Below are positions 15,523-22,047 of a DNA stretch of 22,047 nucleotides, piece after piece. A program made the position numbers and the translations under genes. This DNA is from CAYNTS01 sp964400495 (GTDB taxonomy: Bacteria; Fidelibacterota; Marinisomatia; SCGC-AAA003-L08; D37C17). Position 1 is the first letter of the stretch; each line of letters begins with the position of its first letter. Location of the stretch: assembly GCA_964400495.1 (NCBI GenBank), contig CAYNTS010000033.1:1-22047 (forward strand), in the 5' to 3' direction. Below the pieces are notes generated by a model. It saw only the letters and a program-made list of their open reading frames with translations. It ran no database searches and had not been told where the DNA came from.

Positions 15523-17871
15523 ATGAACATTGACTCTCAATTAATTTCTGATCTTGGATTCGATGTTATTCAAAATTGGTTGGTTGAACATTGTAATTGT
15601 ATTGATAACAAAGACTACTTTTCGACTCTCTCCCCTACTACAAATTATCAAATTTTAAAACAACGTCAAACCCAAACTGAGGAATTATTATTTTCGTTTA
15701 TCCGAAAAGATAATATCCCCTCAAAACCAATTCCAAGTATCCAAAATTGGTTGGAGCCTCTTTCAATAGCTGGGTCACAATTGAATGAAAATCAATTTAA
15801 TGAATTGCATCAAATGTTAGAATTTAGTTCAATTTTAACTTCTTTTTGTAAACAAGATGATTTTCCAGTATGGTTTCCCATTTTAAAGCAAGTATCTCTG
15901 ATTCCCGATGGTATTTCAAAAATTAAGCAGGTGTTTGACGATTCTTTTACAATCCGTGAAGATGCAAGTTCAGAGTTAAGACAGCTACACCGAGGGTTGC
16001 AAAAATATCAATCTCGTGTACAATCACGGATGAATGAAATTTTCACAAAAGCAAAAGATAGTGGTTGGTTACAAGGTGATAAAATTGCATTCCAAAATGG
16101 TCGTAGTGTTATTCCTGTGCAAGCTACTCATAAACGTAAAATAAAAGGGATAATCCAAGGGCAGTCTTCAACGGGACAAACTGCATTTATTGAACCCTTA
16201 GATATTATTGAACTCAATAATTATATTGCAGAGAAACAATATGCAATTATAGAGGAAGAAAAATGTATTTTACGTGAATTAACAGCATTTTTCAAACCCT
16301 TTGCAAGTGAAATTCAAAGCAACTATTTCATTATTAATAATTTTGACATTCACCGAACAATTGCATTTCAAGCTTTCATTTTACAGGCAAAAAAACCAAG
16401 TATCTCACAAAATAAAACAATTAATATTCAAGAAGGCAAAAATCCGTTATTAACTTTAGCAAATAAAAATGTAATTCCTCTAAATCTACATTTAAAGGAT
16501 GATGAGAATATTTTATTAATTTCAGGTCCAAATGCAGGGGGTAAAACTGTTGTTTTAAAGACAATTGGATTATTTGCACTCATGGCACAATGCGGACTTT
16601 TTATCCCGGCAGAAAAAATAAATTTACCTATCTATGATTCAATAGTAGCTGATATTGGTGACCGTCAGTCAATTGAAGATGATCTTTCTACATTTTCAGC
16701 TCATATTCAGAATTTAGCAACTATTTTAAAAGATGCAAATTCAAATACCCTTGTTTTATTGGACGAATTAGGAACTGGAACTGAACCAGATGCAGGAGCA
16801 TCAATTTCACAAGCAATTCTTGAAACATTGTTAATAAATAATGCTCATGTTTTTGCGACTACTCATTTGGGGGCATTAAAAGTTTGGGCTCACGATGAAA
16901 AGGGAATCGTTAATGGTGGAATGATATTTGACTCCAATAAACTTGCTCCATCTTATGAACTAAATATGGGTACACCCGGTTCAAGTTATGCAATTGAAAT
17001 TTCTCAACGAATGGGGTTAGAAAATAAAATTATTAATCGAGCTAAAGAGTTAATCGGTGATAATTCTGTAAAATTAGAAGCTATATTAAATCAGTTAGAA
17101 AGTGAACGCAATGAGACAAAACGTTTAAGAGAACAAATAAAAAAACGTGAAGCGTCAATCAACACAAAAGAAGCACATATACAAAAGCTACAATCTCAGG
17201 TAAAAAAAGAACATAAACACGCAAAGGTTGATGCCGCAAGAGAAGCACAAAAATTAGTTCATGATGCTCGTAAACAAATTGAATCTTTAGTATCTAATAT
17301 CAAATCTAAAAATGCTGACTCTGAAAGTATTCGAAAAGCCCATTCAACAATTGAAGCTACATTAGAAGACTTGGAAGAAGAATCACAGCCAGTTAAAACA
17401 ACCAATTTCACACCTCTAAAGCTTGAGGAAGCAATAAAAGGGACAATAGTAAATATCCCTCATCTAGATACTGAAGGAATAATTATTTTTCCACCGGATA
17501 AAAAGAAAAAAGTAACTGTTGAAATTAATGGAGTTAAATTCAAATTGAATGTGGAAGAGTTATCTCAATCGGTTTCAAAAACAAAAGAAGAAACAAAATT
17601 TACTGGAGGTCACTCAGTTTCAAGACCAGAAAGTATACAAATTGATTTACGAGGTTTCCGTGTTGATAATGCCTTATTTGAAGTTGAGCAATTTTTGGAT
17701 AAAGCACTCATGTCAGGAATGCAAATGGTTCATATTTTACATGGAAAAGGAACAGGTGCACTCATGGAAGCAATTCAAAATTATTTAGAATCTCAATCAT
17801 TTGTAAAAACATTTTATTTTGCTAAACCCGAACATGGTGGAGCAGGAATAACTATTGTTGAAATTATATAA
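15523..17871 (+). CDS. mutS2: Endonuclease MutS2
   Basis: A 782-residue MutS-family ATPase with a C-terminal Smr nuclease domain. The lever/clamp region spans about 1-300. The ATPase has Walker A GPNAGGKT (335-342), Walker B LVLLDELGTGTEPD with Asp414-Glu415, and the FATTHLGALK switch. A charged coiled coil runs from about 510 to 610, then a KOW-like linker (about 640-690). The Smr domain has IDLRG (707-711) and HGKGTG from His740. The mismatch-recognition domain of MutS1 is absent, as expected. MutS2 suppresses recombination and, in some species, rescues collided ribosomes. No clear Shine-Dalgarno is seen. Confidence 0.97.
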   Translation: MNIDSQLISDLGFDVIQNWLVEHCNCIDNKDYFSTLSPTTNYQILKQRQTQTEELLFSFIRKDNIPSKPIPSIQNWLEPLSIAGSQLNENQFNELHQMLEFSSILTSFCKQDDFPVWFPILKQVSLIPDGISKIKQVFDDSFTIREDASSELRQLHRGLQKYQSRVQSRMNEIFTKAKDSGWLQGDKIAFQNGRSVIPVQATHKRKIKGIIQGQSSTGQTAFIEPLDIIELNNYIAEKQYAIIEEEKCILRELTAFFKPFASEIQSNYFIINNFDIHRTIAFQAFILQAKKPSISQNKTINIQEGKNPLLTLANKNVIPLNLHLKDDENILLISGPNAGGKTVVLKTIGLFALMAQCGLFIPAEKINLPIYDSIVADIGDRQSIEDDLSTFSAHIQNLATILKDANSNTLVLLDELGTGTEPDAGASISQAILETLLINNAHVFATTHLGALKVWAHDEKGIVNGGMIFDSNKLAPSYELNMGTPGSSYAIEISQRMGLENKIINRAKELIGDNSVKLEAILNQLESERNETKRLREQIKKREASINTKEAHIQKLQSQVKKEHKHAKVDAAREAQKLVHDARKQIESLVSNIKSKNADSESIRKAHSTIEATLEDLEEESQPVKTTNFTPLKLEEAIKGTIVNIPHLDTEGIIIFPPDKKKKVTVEINGVKFKLNVEELSQSVSKTKEETKFTGGHSVSRPESIQIDLRGFRVDNALFEVEQFLDKALMSGMQMVHILHGKGTGALMEAIQNYLESQSFVKTFYFAKPEHGGAGITIVEII

Positions 17872-17899
17872 TTGAAAGTGATTACTATATTATTATATG
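17872..17899 (+). promoter_or_regulatory. Candidate promoter of dnaG
   Basis: TTGAAA (17872-17877) starts immediately after the mutS2 stop, and TATATG (17894-17899) follows after 16 nt. The start codon of dnaG is at 17930. A plausible but weak sigma-70-like match in AT-rich DNA. Confidence 0.35.
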
Positions 17900-17929
17900 T
17901 AGTGAAAGTTGTATTTTTATTGCATAATC

Positions 17930-19717
17930 ATGGCTAGAATTTCCGAACAAACTATAGAACAAATTCGCAGTGTAGCAGATATTACTGATGTTATTGGTTC
18001 GTACGTTCAACTTAAAAAAAGAGGACGTAATTTTATTGGGTTATGTCCATTTCATGGTGAAAAAACACCCTCATTTTCTGTAAGTCCTGACAAACAAATT
18101 TATAAATGTTTTGGATGTGGTGCAGGCGGTGGAGTTATCAACTTCATTATGGCTCATGAGCAGTTAGAGTTTGTTGAATCTGTCAAATTTTTAGCTGATA
18201 GATATAATGTTGAATTAGACATTGATGAAAATTCAGGATTCTCACGTGACTTGAAAACCCAATTATTAGATATCCATCAAATTACTGCCCAGCACTTCTA
18301 TAAGAATTTAGAAACTGAAGAAGGTGCACCAGTTCTTCAACATCTACTAAATCGTGGACTTACAAAAGATACAATTAAAACTTTCAAGTTGGGATACAGT
18401 ATTGACTCTTACAATAGGGTCTTAAATGGAATTAGAGAGCGAAATTTTACTTCTGAAGCAATGAAACATTGTGGAATTTTCTTTGAAAATGAAAAGGGAT
18501 TTGGAGATAGATTCCGCGGACGAATTATGTTTAGTATTGCAAACACGCAAGGGAAAATAATTGCATTTGCCGGACGAGTGTTTAAAAAAGATAATCCTGC
18601 AAAATATGTAAATTCACCCGATACTCCAATTTATAATAAAAGTCAGATTTTATATGGATTGTTTAAAACTCGCAAAGCAATTCAAGATGCAAAAAAAGTA
18701 ATTGTAGTTGAGGGATATTTAGATTTTTTACAAGTATATCAAACTGGAATTGAAAACATTGTAGCAGTTTCTGGTACTTCTTTTACTGAGCAACATGCTG
18801 TATTATTAAAACGATATTGCAATGATGCCATCATAGCTTATGATGGCGATTCTGCTGGAATTTCCGCCGCAATTCGTGCTGGATATGTTATGCTTTCTAA
18901 TGGTTTATCACCCCATATTGCAACTATCCCCGATGGTCTTGATCCGGATGATTGGGTAAAAAATGAAGGTCCTGAGCCATTTAATAAAGCAATTAATAAT
19001 GCAACGCCTTTATTGGAATTTCACTTCAATAATTTTAATGGAGATACAGAAACACCTTCGGGACTGACTGAATTTGTAAATGATGCAGTAAATGGGATTT
19101 CACAAATTAAAGACCCCATAATTCAAGAATTATATGCACGGTCTTTAGCAGAATTAACCAAAATTAGTGAACAAAGTATTTTTCAATCACTAAAAACTAT
19201 TTTGGATAGAAGTAGGTATCAACAAAAATTAAAACAGGATGCAAAACAAAATGTAGTAACCACCAAAATTAAATCATCAAATCAGCAACGCCTTGAAGAT
19301 GATTTAATTCGTTTGTGTTTTACTCCCCCCCATTCAGTTCGAAAACTTATTTTTGAAAATATGAATGAGCAATGGATTCAATCTGATTCTCATCTTGCGC
19401 TTTTCAAAAAAGTGTATATTCATCTTTCAAGTGATGAAACCCCTAAAGAAAGTTTGATTATGAATGAGTTGACTGATGATTTTAATCGACGAAAGTTGTC
19501 ACATTTAACATTCGATTTAGAGCGAATGGAAGCAACAGATAACATGGCAAAAGAATGTTTAATTCGCTTAGAAACATCTTTTCTACAAAAAAGAATTGAA
19601 ACTTTACGACAACAACTGAAAAACAATTCTAATGACACAGAAATGAAGTTAATTTCTGAACTTGATCAATTACAAAAACAAAAACAATCACTAATATCAA
19701 AATATCAAAATGCGTAG
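17930..19717 (+). CDS. dnaG: DNA primase
   Basis: A 595-residue replication primase that makes RNA primers at the fork with the DnaB helicase. The N-terminal zinc-binding domain has Cys39, His42, Cys60 and Cys63 (CPFH and CFGC). The catalytic core has RFRGRIMFSI, then the Toprim domain with Glu261 (VVEGYLD) and Asp305/Asp307 (YDGDSAG), followed by GLDPDDWVKNEGP. The C-terminal part, from about 430, is the poorly conserved helicase-binding region. The ATG at 17930 fits the family's usual MARIS-type start; an in-frame TTG 21 bp earlier is less likely. The last 8 bp overlap a lipoprotein gene, unlike the common rpsU-dnaG-rpoD arrangement. Confidence 0.97.
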   Translation: MARISEQTIEQIRSVADITDVIGSYVQLKKRGRNFIGLCPFHGEKTPSFSVSPDKQIYKCFGCGAGGGVINFIMAHEQLEFVESVKFLADRYNVELDIDENSGFSRDLKTQLLDIHQITAQHFYKNLETEEGAPVLQHLLNRGLTKDTIKTFKLGYSIDSYNRVLNGIRERNFTSEAMKHCGIFFENEKGFGDRFRGRIMFSIANTQGKIIAFAGRVFKKDNPAKYVNSPDTPIYNKSQILYGLFKTRKAIQDAKKVIVVEGYLDFLQVYQTGIENIVAVSGTSFTEQHAVLLKRYCNDAIIAYDGDSAGISAAIRAGYVMLSNGLSPHIATIPDGLDPDDWVKNEGPEPFNKAINNATPLLEFHFNNFNGDTETPSGLTEFVNDAVNGISQIKDPIIQELYARSLAELTKISEQSIFQSLKTILDRSRYQQKLKQDAKQNVVTTKIKSSNQQRLEDDLIRLCFTPPHSVRKLIFENMNEQWIQSDSHLALFKKVYIHLSSDETPKESLIMNELTDDFNRRKLSHLTFDLERMEATDNMAKECLIRLETSFLQKRIETLRQQLKNNSNDTEMKLISELDQLQKQKQSLISKYQNA

Positions 19718-20663
19718 ATATTTTATCATTTTATCCATCCTTTTCTTATTACTATCTTGTATGGATGAAAATTTATTTATCAATAATGATACAGATATTG
19801 TTTCAACGTACGTTGTAGGTTTAAAAAGTTTGAATTCTGGTGAAAATAAATCCTCGGTTGATATCAGTTGGACAAAGTTAGATGATGCAATATATTCTTT
19901 AGTTTTTGATAATTCTGAGATTGTGGTTGATACGAATATTACCACTCTTGAAATGAATCCGGGAGAATTTAAGAAAGTTGTATTGAAAGTAGAATCAGAT
20001 ATTCTTTATACTGATAGCATTATTGTTTTTACAAAACTTGTTGAATCTGTTTCTAATTTCTTAGTATCCCCTTTTTCTTCACCAACTAGATACGAACTTT
20101 CTTGGCAAAATAGTGCTGAGTTTGAAAATAATATCATATTTCGTGCTAATGTTGAAGAAGGTGAATTCCCTTATTTTTCGTTTGATGATTATGGGGCAAT
20201 TTCATCTTATTGGGATACGATTCGGATTGTCGAAAACAATACTGAACAAACGTATATTGATACCGTCAATTTATCCACTTTTGATTATTATTATGTTATT
20301 AAAACAATAGATGAAAATAATAATTTTAGATTTAGTTCTATCCCCAATATTAATACCCCTATTCAAAATTCATCTCTAGAATTCATTAATGTAAGTGATA
20401 ATTTATTCAATCGCATTGAATTAGAATGGAATACATATTCCGAGGATGATTTCTATGAAATGGAATTATGGCGTAGTTCTGATTTTGATTCACCGGTTGA
20501 TGTTGGTACGTTATTAGGGGAGTTTTCTGACCCAACTATTGAATTTTATTTTGATATTGATAATTTGGTCGGAGGAATTGTCTATAATTATCAATTTAAA
20601 ATTACTAATATTTATGGGCAAATATATTTAAGTGAAGTTACAAGTGGAAGGGTTCATCCATGA
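19710..20663 (+). CDS. Lipoprotein with fibronectin type III-like repeats
   Basis: A 317-residue secreted protein of unknown function. The signal peptide RRYFIILSILFLLLSC ends in a lipobox with Cys17, so lipid anchoring in the envelope is expected. About three FN3-like segments can be traced: near 45-110 (VDISWTKLDDAIYSLVF), 125-215 (YELSWQNSAEF to DYYYVIKTIDENNNF) and 225-310 (IELEWNTYSEDDFYEMELWR to YNYQFKITNIYG). Acidic and Asn/Ser-rich composition is typical of surface proteins. The ATG lies within the last codons of dnaG (8-bp overlap) and its stop overlaps the next lipoprotein by ATGA. No enzyme motif is seen. FN3 assignment is by pattern only. Confidence 0.7.
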   Translation: MRRYFIILSILFLLLSCMDENLFINNDTDIVSTYVVGLKSLNSGENKSSVDISWTKLDDAIYSLVFDNSEIVVDTNITTLEMNPGEFKKVVLKVESDILYTDSIIVFTKLVESVSNFLVSPFSSPTRYELSWQNSAEFENNIIFRANVEEGEFPYFSFDDYGAISSYWDTIRIVENNTEQTYIDTVNLSTFDYYYVIKTIDENNNFRFSSIPNINTPIQNSSLEFINVSDNLFNRIELEWNTYSEDDFYEMELWRSSDFDSPVDVGTLLGEFSDPTIEFYFDIDNLVGGIVYNYQFKITNIYGQIYLSEVTSGRVHP

Positions 20664-21394
20664 TTAGGTATGTAATTTATTCCATATTCCTTTTTAGTAT
20701 TTCTTGCACTGATTTACTGCTCAATGATTATACTTACCACTCACTTTCATTTAATGGGGGTGCTTGGATGCAATTTGATGGACTAAATCTAGATGATAAT
20801 TTTACTTTAGAGTTATGGACAACGGGCGAACAAAATAACTTTACAGAATCACCTGCTTTGATTTCAATTGGTAATCAGGAGTCCACTCAGTTTGCCCTAT
20901 ATCGACATCCAAATATAAAATCCCAAATTATGGTAGATCTTGATAATGAAATGTCGTACAACACTGTCAGTAGTTTGGATACTGTAAATTCAAAAAACTT
21001 TAATTTTATTGCAATTATTAAAAGTGAAAATACCCTATCAATTTATTTTAATGGGGTGAATATTGAGTATGATTTCCAAAATTGGGACAGTAGTTTGTCT
21101 TTATATATTGGGGCAGTACCATTTATAAATATATCCAATTTTTGGATTGGAACTATTGACGAAATTCGACTTTGGGATACGGCATTAACCGACGAACAAC
21201 TTCAATTTCATTTTGAAAATCCAGATAAACTTTTTGAATCTAATGATGAAGATGAGGTCAATCTTACTTCCCTATGGCGACTGGAATATACTGAACCAAG
21301 TAATATTGTTGAAGATTCAAAAGATAATAAAGATGGAGTTATTTATACACTCCCAGGATATTCAGTAGAATTATCAACAAAAAGTGCACAATGA
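20660..21394 (+). CDS. LamG/concanavalin-like lipoprotein
   Basis: A 244-residue lipoprotein with a short signal peptide (RYVIYSIFLFSISC) and lipobox Cys16. The body is a single LamG-like jelly-roll: SLSFNGGAWMQFDG at the start, DNFTLELWTT, then LSIYFNGVNIEY and FWIGTIDEIRLWDTALTDEQL near residues 165-185. This is the usual pattern of laminin-G/pentraxin modules that bind carbohydrates or proteins. It overlaps the FN3-like lipoprotein start-to-stop by ATGA, so the two are probably made together and may act as a pair at the cell surface. Ligand unknown. Confidence 0.75.
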   Translation: MIRYVIYSIFLFSISCTDLLLNDYTYHSLSFNGGAWMQFDGLNLDDNFTLELWTTGEQNNFTESPALISIGNQESTQFALYRHPNIKSQIMVDLDNEMSYNTVSSLDTVNSKNFNFIAIIKSENTLSIYFNGVNIEYDFQNWDSSLSLYIGAVPFINISNFWIGTIDEIRLWDTALTDEQLQFHFENPDKLFESNDEDEVNLTSLWRLEYTEPSNIVEDSKDNKDGVIYTLPGYSVELSTKSAQ

Positions 21395-21438
21395 TTTTGG
21401 TTTGAATAGGTTCAACCCTGTAAATTTTCGCCCTGTTT

Positions 21439-21512
<74 letters not shown>

Positions 21513-21518
21513 CAAAGC

Positions 21519-21543
21519 AATCCCCTGTATTACAGGGGATTTT
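21519..21543 (+). terminator. Intrinsic terminator after the tRNA
   Basis: AATCCCCTG (21519-21527), loop TATTA, CAGGGGATT (21533-21541), then TT. The 9-bp GC-containing stem begins 7 bp after the tRNA 3' end and ends transcription of the tRNA, and perhaps of the plus-strand block. Confidence 0.85.
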
Positions 21544-21745
21544 GCTATCTTATAGAACATCTATAAGCTTTACATAACATGCATTATTCGGCACTATTAT
21601 GGGTGTTTCTTCTCGGAATTATATGGGAAATTATTCAAACAGCATTATTTTTTGTTTAGAGAATACCCTACAATACAACATTGCAATTGTTTTACCGGTT
21701 TGTGTTTTCTGTTTCTTTTTGCGTGGCATAATGGATATTCTAAAT
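21544..21745. other. Non-coding stretch between tRNA terminator and small ORF
   Basis: About 200 bp without a convincing gene. Plus-strand frames here and to the right are short, Phe/Ile/Cys-rich, and lack ribosome sites. One 26-codon frame (21579-21659) would encode a hydrophobic peptide but has no Shine-Dalgarno. Confidence 0.4.
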
Positions 21746-21964
21746 TTATTCTTTACTTTTTATTTTACAATTTACATTTTGAATATAATAATTGTAAAGT
21801 TGTTCGTAGATTTCTTTTGCATGTGGAAATTGTTTTTGTTTAAAAAGTGATTTTGCGAATTGGGTAAGTTCATTTGCAAGATATTCCGCTTTACTCGATG
21901 GCAAGTTTAATAGTGTATGTGCTTTATCAATATTTTGATTTATATTTTCGTGATTGATTTTCAT
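21746..21964 (-). CDS. Possible small TPR-like protein
   Basis: A 72-codon frame on the minus strand, starting at the ATG at 21964 (an alternative start at 21970 adds two codons). The middle part, LANELTQFAKSLFKQKQFPHAKEIYEQLYNYY, resembles one tetratricopeptide-repeat helix pair (A-x2-L...F..A...Y..L). It has no signal peptide or membrane segment. No clear ribosome site is present. The last 13 or so codons coincide with heptamer-like AT repeats at 21762-21789, and the C-terminus (IQNVNCKIKSKE) is low in conservation cues. It could be a genuine small protein, a fragment of a larger TPR protein, or a chance frame. I cannot decide between these. Confidence 0.35.
   Translation of the reverse strand: MKINHENINQNIDKAHTLLNLPSSKAEYLANELTQFAKSLFKQKQFPHAKEIYEQLYNYYIQNVNCKIKSKE
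21762..21798. repeat. Short heptamer-like AT repeat with inverted arms
   Basis: ATTTTAC (21762-21768), AATTTAC (21769-21775), ATTTTGA (21776-21782) and ATATAAT (21783-21789) keep a 7-bp period and share units with the array at 4612-4660. TTTACAATT (21764-21772) and AATTGTAAA (21790-21798) also form 9-bp inverted arms. AT-rich composition weakens the case. Confidence 0.4.
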
Positions 21965-21970
21965 AAACAA

Positions 21971-22047
21971 ATTAGTATCTAAGATATTAAAGGTGGTTCT
22001 TCACACTTAACGATACTTTTTTCAATGTAGGTTGTAGATAAACAGAA
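21971..22047. other. Right edge, nothing recognisable
   Basis: No reading frame, RNA or strong repeat could be supported in the last 77 bp; it may be the upstream region of the small minus-strand ORF or of a gene beyond the window. Confidence 0.4.

Noticed and set aside
21579..21659. 26-codon plus-strand frame encoding a hydrophobic peptide
   Set aside because: It looks like a single membrane helix but has no Shine-Dalgarno or promoter and lies after a terminator; such frames are common by chance in AT-rich DNA.
21599..21850. 83-codon and 63-codon plus-strand frames near the right end
   Set aside because: Phe/Ile/Cys-rich composition typical of the antisense or non-coding frames of AT-rich DNA, non-ATG start in one case, no homology cues.

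Overview
The window is AT-rich chromosomal DNA from a bacterium with a Gram-negative envelope: there is an outer-membrane barrel protein and there are lipoproteins with lipobox cysteines. Gene content is housekeeping. The lipoprotein style, codon use, overlapping genes and intergenic repeats suggest the FCB side of the tree. Candidatus Marinimicrobia (SAR406) is my best guess, but this rests on general resemblance and no marker gene was tested. I see no phage, transposase, integrase, CRISPR array or defence system.

Positions 1-3411 (minus strand) form a nitrogen-assimilation cluster read right to left: an outer-membrane barrel of the TorF/Gcw_chp type, an Amt ammonium channel, a PII signalling protein, then the N-terminal part of glutamate synthase (GOGAT), which runs off the left edge. 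Together they would carry ammonium from the outer membrane to glutamate. A 247-bp divergent region with several dyads separates this cluster from msrA and a small VOC-fold protein (plus strand, 3659-4532).

Positions 4533-4697 hold a composite of short tandem repeats (two heptamer arrays, then octamers). It runs into the 3' end of uvrC and supplies its last codons. uvrC (minus) follows, then a long tightly packed minus-strand block read from 14114 down to 6616: a coiled-coil zinc-ribbon protein, the RNase P RNA gene rnpB, recJ, fabH, an acyl-CoA dehydrogenase, ybeY, a CorC/HlyC-type CBS protein and mazG. Four of the junctions in this block overlap by 4-8 bp.

Positions 14115-14501 are a palindrome-rich divergent promoter region. 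To its right lies a plus-strand block: yqeY, cvpA, mutS2, dnaG, two lipoproteins (one FN3-like, one LamG-like), and a tRNA with anticodon CAT whose acceptor stem fits isoleucine-2 (lysidine) tRNA better than methionine tRNA, followed by a strong terminator. The last 500 bp hold only a possible small TPR-like ORF on the minus strand, whose 3' end again contains heptamer repeats.

Most genes are recognisable families with intact catalytic residues. The unusual material is intergenic: the tandem-repeat composite that extends UvrC, the repeat-like tail of the small ORF, and the competing inverted repeats between 14115 and 14501.
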